Counted from the stretch's first letter, positions 6,007 through 14,615 are shown. The stretch: 20,401 nt of DNA from Candidatus Dadabacteria bacterium (GCA_004356555.1 SMWY01000068.1:1-20401); one strand, 5' to 3'. Notes: a model not told the origin generated them from the sequence alone. Numbers and translations are program-made.

Positions 6007-7075
6007 ACCATAACGTAAATACAGTTATAAAAGCAAATGCAATTAAATAGCCCACTCTCATATATTTTTCTATCTTTTTAGCCAGACTGTTCTTTCCGTC
6101 AGATGAAATTTTGCTGGTAGCAATAGCGGTACCTAAAGCTATAAACACCAATAATGTCGAAAAGAAAACAAACGCATCGAGTCGAGTAAAATAGGAAACT
6201 TTCGGCAAATTGAACCCGATGCTAAACCTATAAGCTATCAGGGTAAATACAGTTGCCGTAGAAAGTCCTACTTGAGGGCCAAGGTGCTTGGGATCAATCC
6301 AAAAAACAGCCCATGCCATAAGCACTATTAGGCAAAGAGGGGCTATTACTTTCCATAAATAATAAGGCTTATCTCGCTCAGCCAAAAGAGTGAAATCAAT
6401 TCGCGCAAAACTACGAGTTGGCAGAGAGCCCCGGGTTTTAATCTGCTCTGAAGTCGAAACACCGTCAAGCAGATTTACCTCCCATCCTTCTATAGAAAAA
6501 TGATCCCGCGAACCCGTATAGTCATTATCTACTTCAAAAACTATATCCGTAGCATCTGGGCCATACGTAGACATGATAAAATGGAGCTCTTGGATATCAA
6601 ATGGAAAATCGGAAAAATCAAGATCTGATGTGAGTTCCCCCACATATCGCTGCTTCATATTTACATTTCCCTGAGCGTCGATACTAGCGACTTTATCAAG
6701 GAGCTGTTCACCTTGATTTCTATTTACGTCTACTATGGGCGGACTCCATATATCGGCTACGTTAAAAACACAATTTTTTATTGACTTTCCAAGCGCATCT
6801 TCGGATAACCGTGGGTCGTTCCAGGTTATATTGAAAATGATGTCAGCCCTATAAGTTTGCTCTACATCGTCTATTTCCTTAATATCAATAACGAAAAAAC
6901 CGACCTTAACAGGTATTTTTGTGCCCTCAGTGCCGGGTCTTATATGTTGAGCTTCCAAAGGAATAGTACAATCCAATTCAAAAATTGGCTCTTCTGAATC
7001 CTGAGCAAAGGAGTAAGATGTGATAAAAGAGCAGATCAGGAGCGCTATTAGGGGTATTATTTTATATGAGTTCAT
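6002..7075 (-). CDS. Pentameric ligand-gated ion channel (bacterial Cys-loop-superfamily homolog)
   Basis: This 357-residue protein has the family plan: signal peptide (cleavage near S-F-A-Q, residue 24), a beta-rich extracellular domain (about 30-232) and four membrane helices (about 238-259, 268-287, 300-319, 340-357). The hallmark Pro-containing loop is L-D-F-S-D-F-P-F-D at 152-160, followed by Q-E-L-H as in GLIC. M1 starts Y-Y-L-W-K-V-I-A-P; the M2-M3 loop has F-N-L-P-K, matching the N-L-P-K of GLIC. The cysteines flanking the loop in animal receptors are absent, as usual in bacteria. Cys36 and Cys102 could pair in the extracellular domain. The M2 region lacks the acidic residue found at the inner pore mouth in cation-selective GLIC, so selectivity may differ; this alignment is by eye. 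The protein should sit in the inner membrane with its ligand domain in the periplasm. The ligand is unknown. Confidence 0.9.
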   Translation of the reverse strand: MNSYKIIPLIALLICSFITSYSFAQDSEEPIFELDCTIPLEAQHIRPGTEGTKIPVKVGFFVIDIKEIDDVEQTYRADIIFNITWNDPRLSEDALGKSIKNCVFNVADIWSPPIVDVNRNQGEQLLDKVASIDAQGNVNMKQRYVGELTSDLDFSDFPFDIQELHFIMSTYGPDATDIVFEVDNDYTGSRDHFSIEGWEVNLLDGVSTSEQIKTRGSLPTRSFARIDFTLLAERDKPYYLWKVIAPLCLIVLMAWAVFWIDPKHLGPQVGLSTATVFTLIAYRFSIGFNLPKVSYFTRLDAFVFFSTLLVFIALGTAIATSKISSDGKNSLAKKIEKYMRVGYLIAFAFITVFTLWL

Positions 7076-7158
7076 AATTGATATTCTTGTGTAAGAAATT
7101 TATACACCACTGCTTATATTAAGAAAAGTAATACAAAAAAGCAATTTTATGACAAGAA

Positions 7159-7263
7159 TTAGAAGCGGTAAGTTACTTTAAATCCATAGTTTTCATATGA
7201 ATCATCTACACCGACCGCGAAGTAAAAGGACGTCCCAAACTTAACTGCTGAGGACGTCCTTTT
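7159..7263 (-). pseudogene. C-terminal remnant of an outer-membrane beta-barrel protein
   Basis: After an in-frame stop (7264-7266), a frame of 34 codons runs to TAA 7159-7161 with no start codon. It encodes alternating hydrophobic and polar residues and ends Y-G-F-K-V-T-Y-R-F, a terminal-Phe beta-strand signature that the BAM machinery recognises. It also contains F-A-V-G-V-D-D, a pattern seen near the C-terminus of some MCE-type or porin-like barrels. The rest of the gene is absent: the DUF1318 gene ends at 7287 directly upstream. I infer a deletion scar. The upstream third overlaps the terminator hairpin. Confidence 0.45.
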
Positions 7264-7265
7264 TT
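7224..7265 (-). terminator. Strong bidirectional intrinsic terminator after the YdbH/DUF1318 operon
   Basis: AAAAGGACGTCC (7224-7235) and GGACGTCCTTTT (7252-7263) form a perfect 12-bp stem with a 16-base loop. On the minus strand the stem is followed by TTTT, and on the plus strand by more T. Its position 22 bases after the DUF1318 stop fits termination of that operon. It also separates it from the channel gene downstream. Confidence 0.7.
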
Positions 7266-7286
7266 ATTTGAGTAGTTATAAAAAAA

Positions 7287-7952
7287 TTATCCCCCACTTC
7301 TTCTGACACTTGCGAACTGCCGCGCTGCTTCCGGAAGGACTTTATTGATATTCTCTGCTGTAGGATCCAAGTTGTTTATCTCCACAATAGCCCTTGCCAT
7401 ACCCCTAATAATTGTTTTTCTATCACCGTTTTCATCATTAAACGCTTTTGTCTCTTGAGGTGTGAGGATACCTTTTTTAACGAGAAGCCCCTGATTGCCT
7501 TCTACCACCTTTTTCTGTGAGAGTAAGTTGTCTATTACATCCTGGCGTTTGGCCCTACTTTTATAAGCATTTATGACCTGAGGCATTGCTCTTATCTTCT
7601 TAGCAATCTGCTGAGAGATATTACCCTGTGCCCAGGCATAGTTACCAAAATCAAATGATATTTCTCTCTTAATTACGATTACCTTAGTCTCAGATAATGT
7701 GGGTTCATCGGGATATACACTTCGACTTTGAGGCATAGGAGTAGGCTTTACTGTTTGGGTCTCAGGTGTTTGCTCAGAGTTAGATCCATCTTCACCGTCC
7801 TGCTCTAAAAATTCTTCTTCCAGGCTTGAGTATGCGTCCCTAACCTCTTCTGCCGGGAAATAGACGTTAACTGTGATAGTCGCACATGATACTAAATAAA
7901 AACAGATAAAAAGAACAAACGGCTTTAACATATATTTTGCTATCCTTTCCAT
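7287..7952 (-). CDS. DUF1318 (YdbL-family) lipoprotein
   Basis: This is a 221-residue lipoprotein with lipobox L-V-S-C (Cys23), followed by the T-I-T-V-N-V-Y-F-P start typical of DUF1318 lipoproteins. An acidic Glu/Ser/Pro/Gln linker (about residues 45-95) leads to the DUF1318 domain (about 100-215). The gene lies 13 bases behind the YdbH-like gene, in the order of E. coli ydbH-ynbE-ydbL. There YdbH and the lipoprotein YnbE form a bridge between inner and outer membranes and YdbL assists. No separate YnbE gene is present here, so this lipoprotein may fill both roles; that is inference. ATG 7952 follows AGAGGTG; a TTG at 7979 is in frame but would overlap the upstream gene. The operon ends at the terminator at 7224-7265. 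Confidence 0.85.
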   Translation of the reverse strand: MERIAKYMLKPFVLFICFYLVSCATITVNVYFPAEEVRDAYSSLEEEFLEQDGEDGSNSEQTPETQTVKPTPMPQSRSVYPDEPTLSETKVIVIKREISFDFGNYAWAQGNISQQIAKKIRAMPQVINAYKSRAKRQDVIDNLLSQKKVVEGNQGLLVKKGILTPQETKAFNDENGDRKTIIRGMARAIVEINNLDPTAENINKVLPEAARQFASVRRSGG

Positions 7953-7965
7953 AGTTTCACCTCTA

Positions 7966-10900
7966 TTAGTTTGTTTCAATCGTAGGTCCTCCGGTTTCTG
8001 ATCGTCTTGCTATCTCCCTTACTACTGAAATAAGGTGTGCAATAGTAATTGAGTTTTTTACCGGGTCGGCTTGGATCGACAAGTTTTTTATCCCAAATAT
8101 GCTGTTTGAAATATCAAATTCTTTAAACGTAATTAAACCACCACTAATATAACCTGAAATATTACCGTTATCATAACTGCGATTAGAACCAAGGATTAAT
8201 CTTTCCTTTGCTCCTAATTGATCCAAAAGTGCTTTCCCGATTTTGCGGGATTCTTTACTCGATTTCTTGGACCAGAACTTAAACGGACCGTCTATAGTAT
8301 CCAATTCTGCACCTTCGCCAGTCAACCAAATAAGCCCATTAACCCTGCCGGTTATATATTCATGAGTTGGTGAAATTCTTTCAGAGATGCCCTCAAGACT
8401 GATTTCATTAAACAATAGAGAAAGATTATATTCGCTCTGACTCTCATTAAATTTTAATAAGCCCGCGCCGTATAAATTACCTCTAAAGGATTTAGATATG
8501 AGTCTCCTGAGATTTAACTTCTGCCTATCCACTTCGAGTGCGACTTCTACATCCTCGAACTTTAAAATTCCGTATTCTACCTCTTTAATATTAAGGAAAT
8601 CCAAATCTTTTTCCAGATCCGCCTCTTTAAAAGATCTCAGGAACTTTTTAAACACACTTTTACTCAATGTTAAATGCTCGCCCATCAGTGATGCTAAAGG
8701 ATTTCCCGAGCTAACCTCATCCTTTATGGTGATAGTTCCATTTATATCCTTAATGGAAAGCAGTGCCCCATCATAATCTCCAGCAAAAGACCCGTTCCTT
8801 AAGCTCAATTTTCCGCTCCATCTACTCTCAGGATAAAAAAGGTTATGGAAAACCAGATCCAGACCAGCATAGCCATTAATCTTAGCCTTTCTGAATTCCT
8901 CTGGTACAAAGGGAGATAAAACCCCCATAGTCTGTGACACATCCACTTCTGGGAAATTAATTCTCAATGTTCTATTTTCGTTAAGTGAGTTATCCATCTC
9001 TCCGGAAAACCCTATCTCCTGGTTGCTGTTACTTTTTATAAACCCCTGTTCTATGTATAAGGTTTCAGCAACCGCTCTGGTTTTAATATTTGCCTGTAAA
9101 GTAGAAGTTACTCCTTCTTTTTCTATACTTAGATTTTTAAATTCCAAACTACCCGTTCCCTCAGGCAGAGAATCATCGGGAAGGGTTCCTGAAAAGTGGA
9201 GATCGGATTCATTTAATTTAATACTTAGACCATCTGAGTCGATAGAAGCGTGCAAGAGTTTTAAATCCGCGTCTATTCCTGAAGGAGACTTGGTGGTATC
9301 AATAATGACCTTTCCGCTTATTTCTCCACCTAGAAACTCACCGGTTATATTTTGTAGATTAATTCCACCTGGAGAAGGGGTAATATTGTTAGAAATATTG
9401 TCTATAACTGCAGATAAAATCGAAGTCTTTTTAATTGTTACTGTGCCCTCCCATTCCTGGTCACTGCTTTCGGGGCTATTTATAATGAAGTCCCCATGAA
9501 TACCCTCGGATTTTAATTTATCCTCAAAGCCTATAAATGTGGCATCATCAAACTCTATCCTATACGGGTACCCTCCAACTTGCTCTCCCATATGTATGTA
9601 GAGATTATCGGTTTTGAATTCTCCTAATGTGCTGACCTGGGTGCTAACATTTGATACTACTATTCTATCGTTTATAAAATTGTAATCCCAGGAGAGTCTG
9701 GGAAAATCCACACTTTTGTATCTGCCATTAGTTCCATAGACCTTTCCCCTAAAACCTTCCCTTCCGCTATTTTCTATACTAAGACTTTCCTTAAATTGCT
9801 CAAGTGATATTTCATGACCAAGAACACTAAAATCGGATCCCTCTGAGGACATATTAAGTTTCCATCTATCTTCACCAAGATCTAACAAGAAAGCTAAATC
9901 TTCTACATTTCCTCTATCGATAAAATATTCTTCAAACGACAATGCCTTATACTTCAGTCCTTTGCCATTTATAATAATTTTATCTTTGGTTGAAGTTCGA
10001 GACTCCCCCATTTTAATATCCTGAGATACATATTCAAAATCGATTAAGTTGCTTGTTTTAACTTGAGAAATCTTGATCTCTCTTCCCTTGTTGGATTTAA
10101 GTACAAAGTCTTTTAAATTAAGTGAAATCAAGGCTTTGTAGTTACTGGATCCTCCTTCAAATTTTGCGGTAGCAGTTTGGGCATCCCCTTCCATATTTAC
10201 CGGGATAATTGTTTTAGGTATCTTCTTCAGATTTAAATTCTGGCCTTCTAGATTACCACTAACTTTGGTAATCCCTCCTGCGAAACCGTTTGCCAAGATA
10301 AAATTCAAGCTGCCTGTGACACTACCGTCCATATATTTGCTGGTTAAAGCTGATAAAGTAATTTTATTGTCAGTCCATTTGTTTTTAGAGCTTATATCGG
10401 CCTGCGCAGTTATATCCTTTACTTCTCCCGTCTTATCCCAGAAGAATTCTTCGATCGAACACTTTCCAAGAGATGAAAAGGAAAAGCTGCTTGAGACATT
10501 TAGGTTTTGTTTAAAATCCAATTCGCAGTCCAGATTATTGACCGAGGGAGTATCTTCTTTTTCAGGATTAAATTTGAAGCCATTTAATATAGCAACGCCG
10601 CTTAATTTAATATCGTCCTTTGCTTTTGAACCACTTACTTTTAAATTTTTAGTATTAAGATTGCCTGAAAGAATATCTTTATTATCGCCAAGCATCTTAA
10701 CCATAAAGTCATTTATATTAAGCGTCTCAGTATTACCAGTGAGATTAAAGATGAGCTCATCCGTAACTTTCTCAATATCGCCCGAGAAAGAGCCTTTTAA
10801 AATATGATTTACTTCGAAATCAAGAAAATTTAAGTTTGCCGTATCCTTAGCCTTATCATATTTAAGATCGTAGTTAAGAATTGCCAGCGGACTTTTACTA

Positions 10901-11697
10901 TATATTCCTTTGTTAGAGTTAATAGTTATTTGTCCTTTAGCTTCAACTAATTCCGAAATCTCAAAACTCAATTGAGACAGTACTTTTAGCTCTTCTGATC
11001 CACCAAGTATAGATGAAATAGGTGCAGCGTTTATTTTATCAAATTGAAGTATAAGATCTCCGCTCGTTTTTTGAGAATACACCACAATAGTGCCATTAAT
11101 GGCTAATTTTTTTTGCAGAAAGCCAATATTGCCCTGAACCTTAATCTCCTGACCTTTATCTGGCACCTCATCACCAAACTCGAGACTAAAGTCAGGACAC
11201 GAAAGTGAAAAGTCAGATGTAATTTGAAACTTTGCATTCAGAATTTTAATCAGACCAAATTCAACTAAAGAAGGCTCATCTTCTTTTCTTTCTTCTCTTT
11301 TGGATTTAATAAAATCGATGAGATTATTCATATTATCCTTATCCGATTGAACGGAAAGACCATTTAGAACTATCTCACTTAGTTTTATCTTTTGGCTAAT
11401 AAGTGAGGAAATGAGACGCAGCTTTACAGTTACCTGATCTATTTTCAATACATCTTTTGTATATGAAGTGGGGTCAACTACAGTGATGTCGTCTAACTGT
11501 AATCTAAACAGGGGATCCAGACCAATCTTCTGTACCTCTATCCGGTAACCACTCTCACTTGAGAACTTCTCTATAAAAGTCGGTATATCGCCTCTAAGTT
11601 TAATGTTTAAAACAATGTTTAGAGCAATTAATGTGACACATATTATTATTACTATTAGTAAGAGGATTCTCCTGAATCCATTCCTGAGGAGGGCCAT
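7966..11697 (-). CDS. YdbH/AsmA-like periplasm-spanning protein
   Basis: This 1243-residue protein has one N-terminal membrane helix (residues about 9-31) and then only periplasmic sequence. It is made of repeated amphipathic beta strands (K-L-S-E-I-V-L-N-G-L type in the N-terminal AsmA-like part, then many G-x-I/L-x-hydrophobic repeats). This is the architecture of AsmA, TamB, YhdP and YdbH proteins, which form a hydrophobic groove carrying phospholipids from inner to outer membrane. The C-terminal 150 residues, including I-T-G-R-V-N-G-L-I-W-L, match the conserved end of this class. Assignment to YdbH rather than a TamB- or DUF748-type relative rests on the DUF1318 gene 13 bases downstream. 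ATG 11697 has no clear ribosome-binding site. A size above 1000 residues is enough to span the periplasm. Confidence 0.8.
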   Translation of the reverse strand: MALLRNGFRRILLLIVIIICVTLIALNIVLNIKLRGDIPTFIEKFSSESGYRIEVQKIGLDPLFRLQLDDITVVDPTSYTKDVLKIDQVTVKLRLISSLISQKIKLSEIVLNGLSVQSDKDNMNNLIDFIKSKREERKEDEPSLVEFGLIKILNAKFQITSDFSLSCPDFSLEFGDEVPDKGQEIKVQGNIGFLQKKLAINGTIVVYSQKTSGDLILQFDKINAAPISSILGGSEELKVLSQLSFEISELVEAKGQITINSNKGIYSKSPLAILNYDLKYDKAKDTANLNFLDFEVNHILKGSFSGDIEKVTDELIFNLTGNTETLNINDFMVKMLGDNKDILSGNLNTKNLKVSGSKAKDDIKLSGVAILNGFKFNPEKEDTPSVNNLDCELDFKQNLNVSSSFSFSSLGKCSIEEFFWDKTGEVKDITAQADISSKNKWTDNKITLSALTSKYMDGSVTGSLNFILANGFAGGITKVSGNLEGQNLNLKKIPKTIIPVNMEGDAQTATAKFEGGSSNYKALISLNLKDFVLKSNKGREIKISQVKTSNLIDFEYVSQDIKMGESRTSTKDKIIINGKGLKYKALSFEEYFIDRGNVEDLAFLLDLGEDRWKLNMSSEGSDFSVLGHEISLEQFKESLSIENSGREGFRGKVYGTNGRYKSVDFPRLSWDYNFINDRIVVSNVSTQVSTLGEFKTDNLYIHMGEQVGGYPYRIEFDDATFIGFEDKLKSEGIHGDFIINSPESSDQEWEGTVTIKKTSILSAVIDNISNNITPSPGGINLQNITGEFLGGEISGKVIIDTTKSPSGIDADLKLLHASIDSDGLSIKLNESDLHFSGTLPDDSLPEGTGSLEFKNLSIEKEGVTSTLQANIKTRAVAETLYIEQGFIKSNSNQEIGFSGEMDNSLNENRTLRINFPEVDVSQTMGVLSPFVPEEFRKAKINGYAGLDLVFHNLFYPESRWSGKLSLRNGSFAGDYDGALLSIKDINGTITIKDEVSSGNPLASLMGEHLTLSKSVFKKFLRSFKEADLEKDLDFLNIKEVEYGILKFEDVEVALEVDRQKLNLRRLISKSFRGNLYGAGLLKFNESQSEYNLSLLFNEISLEGISERISPTHEYITGRVNGLIWLTGEGAELDTIDGPFKFWSKKSSKESRKIGKALLDQLGAKERLILGSNRSYDNGNISGYISGGLITFKEFDISNSIFGIKNLSIQADPVKNSITIAHLISVVREIARRSETGGPTIETN

Positions 11698-11795
11698 ACA
11701 AAAATATTATATTAGTATTTAACGGTTTTTAAAGAAGAAAATTTACATACTCGAGATAGTTTAGTAATTTAGACTTAAAAACAACACAGTTTATT

Positions 11796-12203
11796 CTATA
11801 TTTTCTCAACTGTTCTTGCTTTGATTACATTTTTAATTTTATAGAGTAGGTACTTTTTTTCTTTTTTGTACCGACCTTTGATTTTTACTTTATCACCCTT
11901 TGATAACTGGAGATGCTCATCCTCATAATAAACCCTAACTTCATTATTTTTGGCATCTTTCATTTTAAACAGGGTAAAGGGCTCACCTTTGCTGGATGTT
12001 GTATATTCAACCTTTCCTACATATCCTTCGAGTATTACTTTCTGACCATTATAGGTCTTGGGATTTGATACGATCTCTTCAATTGTAACCTCCACAAACT
12101 CATCAGAATCGTCGTTAGAGTTCGCTTCTTCACCTGAGCTATTAATTAGCGGGAAGGTACAAAAAATAATCAGAAATGAAACAACAATAATTTTATTTAT
12201 CAT
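11796..12203 (-). CDS. Exported OB-fold protein
   Basis: This 135-residue protein starts with a signal peptide (hydrophobic residues about 5-18, cleavage near S-S-G). A short acidic Asp/Glu/Ser stretch follows, then a single OB-fold-like domain (about 40-130). The domain has the pattern Y-N-G-Q-K-V-I-L-E-G-Y-V-G followed by V-R-V-Y-Y-E and K-G-D-K-V-K-I-K-G-R-Y, as in tRNA_anti-like or BOF-type OB domains. Such exported OB folds bind varied ligands; none can be named here. I chose ATG 12203, preceded by GAGAG; a GTG at 12221 is in frame. It lies just upstream of the YdbH-like gene, 98 bases away, and may be co-transcribed with it. Confidence 0.7.
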   Translation of the reverse strand: MINKIIVVSFLIIFCTFPLINSSGEEANSNDDSDEFVEVTIEEIVSNPKTYNGQKVILEGYVGKVEYTTSSKGEPFTLFKMKDAKNNEVRVYYEDEHLQLSKGDKVKIKGRYKKEKKYLLYKIKNVIKARTVEKI

Positions 12204-12245
12204 ATGACTTTCTCTCAACACTTAATGAAATTGTGCTGGGTTAGA

Positions 12246-12273
12246 AGTATAAGCATTAATCTTTCATTTTCCA
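12246..12273 (-). promoter_or_regulatory. Candidate promoter of the OB-fold gene
   Basis: On the minus strand, TGGAAA (12273-12268) and TATACT (12251-12246) are 16 bases apart, matching consensus at 4 of 6 and 5 of 6 positions. The transcript would start near 12239, about 36 bases before the ATG. It lies in the divergent gap shared with birA, for which I find no convincing promoter. Confidence 0.35.
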
Positions 12274-12362
12274 GTCCTATTCAATATGTATATAGAATTA
12301 GTTCAATTATTTTTTCAAGCAGTTAAAATAGAAAATTATATAAGAGCTAAACGGATACTGTC

Positions 12363-13163
12363 ATGACATCTTCTATGATAGGAAGGCTAAACGGTTTACT
12401 CAAAACTCAAAGTATTGGAAGGCTAATCCATTACCAGGACGAATTGGACTCGACTAATACTGTACTATTAGAGCTTGGAGAAAAAGGAGCTTCTGAAGGA
12501 ACAATAGTTATTGCCGATAAGCAAACAGAGGGAAAAGGGAGACTTGAGCGTAAGTGGGTATCTCCTTCGGGAACTAATTTATATATTTCAGTCCTTTTCC
12601 GACCGGAGATTTCGGCCGCTGATTCTCCGCTATTTACTTTTCTTGCCTCAATAGCACTTAACGAGACAATAGAGAAAACCGGTGTAACAAACACAGAAAT
12701 CAAATGGCCTAATGATATACAAATGGACGGGAAAAAGGTTGCCGGAGTGTTAACTGAAATGCGAACTAAGAGGGAAATGGTTGATTTTATAGTAGTGGGA
12801 ATCGGAGTAAATATAAATATGTCCAGGGACTATATTAATGCAGAAATGGGAAAAGTCTCCAGAATTGCAACATCGATTAAAGAGAATCTTGGGAAAGATA
12901 TAGACAGAGCTAAGTTTACAGCCGATTTGTTGCTTGAATTGGAAAAATGGTATCAAATATTCTGCAATAAAGGGAAAAAACCAATTCTAGAGGAATGGAC
13001 ACGCGCCTGGGGTGATATGAACAAAAGGGTGCGAATTAATATGGAAGGGGAACAAGGGTTTGAGGGATCCGCTTTGGGTATTGATGACAGAGGTTATTTG
13101 TTAGTTAAAACAGATAACGGCGAAATAACTAAGATAATTGCGGGAGACGTAAGTGTTATTTAA
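12363..13163 (+). CDS. birA: Biotin-protein ligase, monofunctional
   Basis: This enzyme attaches biotin to the carrier subunit of acetyl-CoA carboxylase (and other biotin enzymes) through biotinyl-AMP. It has 266 residues. Visible motifs are D-S-T-N (29-32), G-K-G-R-L-E-R-K-W (57-65, the biotinyl-AMP loop), K-W-P-N-D (114-118), G-K-K-V-A-G-V-L-T-E (123-132) and G-I-G-V-N-I-N (146-152). The C-terminal SH3-like domain follows (about 220-266). The N-terminal winged-helix DNA-binding domain of E. coli BirA is missing, so it should not repress biotin genes. The loop has Glu where Gly is usual in the second G-R of G-R-G-R-x-G-R. ATG 12363 lacks a clear ribosome-binding site; ATG 12375 is an alternative. 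Confidence 0.93.
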   Translation: MTSSMIGRLNGLLKTQSIGRLIHYQDELDSTNTVLLELGEKGASEGTIVIADKQTEGKGRLERKWVSPSGTNLYISVLFRPEISAADSPLFTFLASIALNETIEKTGVTNTEIKWPNDIQMDGKKVAGVLTEMRTKREMVDFIVVGIGVNINMSRDYINAEMGKVSRIATSIKENLGKDIDRAKFTADLLLELEKWYQIFCNKGKKPILEEWTRAWGDMNKRVRINMEGEQGFEGSALGIDDRGYLLVKTDNGEITKIIAGDVSVI

Positions 13164-13182
13164 CTTCAGGATATAAGTATTC

Positions 13183-13518
13183 TTACTGTGTACTTGGCAT
13201 GCACTTGGTCATCTCTTCACGGACACTTTCCATGAGATCAGTCCATTCATTAACCAGAGTAACATCATTCTCAGGAAGAGATTTTCTTATTTCAATACCT
13301 GATTTTTTAGGTTCTACTTTGCAGTTTTTATATCTTTCACATATCAAAGAACCAAACCTATAAAGAGTGTTTACAGCTCCAGGCCCTTTACCTGTAAATT
13401 TTGAAATAAGCACTACTTCCTGATCAAACCCTTCAAAGATTACGTTCCACAGACTGGCGCTTGATTCCATGGCAAATGACAAATCAATTAATTCGTTATG
13501 GTTCGTTACTTTTTGCAT
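13183..13518 (-). CDS. Small cytoplasmic protein of unknown function
   Basis: This is a 111-residue protein with no signal peptide or membrane segment. It starts M-Q-K-V-T-N-H-N-E and has mixed helix and strand character, three Cys (the first two in L-I-C-E-R-Y-K-N-C) and a C-terminal helix ending C-M-P-S-T-Q. ATG 13518 follows GGAG at 5 bases; a TTG at 13533 is in frame but would swallow that site. I do not recognise the family. It lies 45 bases behind the TPR gene on the same strand and converges with birA, 19 bases away. That spacing suggests it ends the carB-greA-side transcript. Confidence 0.65.
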   Translation of the reverse strand: MQKVTNHNELIDLSFAMESSASLWNVIFEGFDQEVVLISKFTGKGPGAVNTLYRFGSLICERYKNCKVEPKKSGIEIRKSLPENDVTLVNEWTDLMESVREEMTKCMPSTQ

Positions 13519-13563
13519 GAATGCTCCGACCAACTAGAACGCTTCACTCATAATAAAGAAAAT

Positions 13564-14565
13564 TTACTTACCACCCAAGGCGGCAATTCTTTGCTTCGCT
13601 GTAGAAACATAGCTTTTATATTGATCTTGACCAAGAACAAGATTTAGAAATTGATTATAATAGCTTATAGCCTGTTGGCGGTTATTTCCCCTATCATAAC
13701 TCTGAGCTATGAAGAAGAAGGCTTCAGGACTATTGGGATTAAGTGCTATCGCTCTTTGCTCAGCAATAATAGTATCTTGCGACCTTCCCATATGGTAATA
13801 TGTAATTCCCATATTCCTATATGCGGAAGCAAATTTGGGATCAAGCTCAATAGCTTTTTGAAACTTATTTATAGCTTGTGTGTAATGCCCCTGATAGGTT
13901 AGAGCGGTTCCTAGATAGTTATATAGTTGCGGAGAAGGTGCGATTTCAGCAGCTCTACTATAATAGTTGGCAGCCTGACTGAATGAGCGTCTTTTTTGAT
14001 AATAAGCTGTTCCGAGACCTATCAATGCCGGGACATAATTTGGATTTAATTCTAAAACTTTCTTAATTTTGGGGTTGTTAGGCTTAGATCCTTTAGCGGT
14101 CCATAATATGAAAAGCGCTTCGAAATTATTAGGATTCTTGGAAAGAATTTTCTGGACTGTGGAAATCGCTTCTCTTTCGTCGCTTAGATGAAGGTATGTA
14201 TAAGCCAATGCGAGCTGAACCGATTCCAGATTAGGATTAATCTTTAGAGCCTTTTTCATATTCTCATAGGAATCTATATAATATTGCTCGTAATCCTCTT
14301 TCACCTCATATCTGTAAAAACCCTGGAAAGAGTACAATTCTCCAAGCCCAGCGTATGCCGGAGCATAGTTAGGATCAGCTTGAAGGGCCTTGTTATAAAA
14401 TGAAATAGCGCTTTTAAACCCCTGTGGGGTAAAACTAAGGAATGCCTCCCTGCCCTTCTGATAATCCTGGGCAGCTTGACCTTGAGCAACCGCTACAGTA
14501 CTTTCAAGCTGAACAGCAGTAATCGTAATAGGCAGCAATAATAAGCCCAGTATTAAACTTTTCAT
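13564..14565 (-). CDS. Exported TPR-repeat protein
   Basis: This 333-residue protein has a signal peptide (hydrophobic residues 3-16, cleavage near A-V-A-Q, residue 28). About seven or eight tetratricopeptide repeats follow. The clearest have the N-P-N/D-P-N-Y...A-Y/L-x-x-L-G-x-x-Y pattern at about residues 57-82, 107-130, 172-195, 215-245 and 250-275. TPR domains are protein-protein scaffolds, and here would act in the periplasm. No catalytic domain is attached. ATG 14565 is preceded by AAGGAGG at ideal spacing. It lies between two lipoprotein or unknown genes, so partners cannot be named. Confidence 0.85.
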   Translation of the reverse strand: MKSLILGLLLLPITITAVQLESTVAVAQGQAAQDYQKGREAFLSFTPQGFKSAISFYNKALQADPNYAPAYAGLGELYSFQGFYRYEVKEDYEQYYIDSYENMKKALKINPNLESVQLALAYTYLHLSDEREAISTVQKILSKNPNNFEALFILWTAKGSKPNNPKIKKVLELNPNYVPALIGLGTAYYQKRRSFSQAANYYSRAAEIAPSPQLYNYLGTALTYQGHYTQAINKFQKAIELDPKFASAYRNMGITYYHMGRSQDTIIAEQRAIALNPNSPEAFFFIAQSYDRGNNRQQAISYYNQFLNLVLGQDQYKSYVSTAKQRIAALGGK

Positions 14566-14615
14566 CTATCCCTCCTTAAATAAATTACATTTTGCAAATT
14601 AGGCTGAATTATATC

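Noticed and set aside
7224..7263. GGACGTCC repeats as a transposon end or recombination site
   Set aside because: The stem with T-runs and its place right after a gene end are fully explained by an intrinsic terminator; no transposase or target duplication is present.
10265..10807. Long plus-strand frame inside the YdbH-like gene
   Set aside because: It is a shadow of the 1243-residue protein on the other strand, which has coherent repeats throughout.
12300..12345. Possible birA promoter (TTCAAG and TATATA, 17 bases apart)
   Set aside because: Only 3 of 6 and 4 of 6 consensus matches in a very AT-rich stretch; not distinguishable from background.
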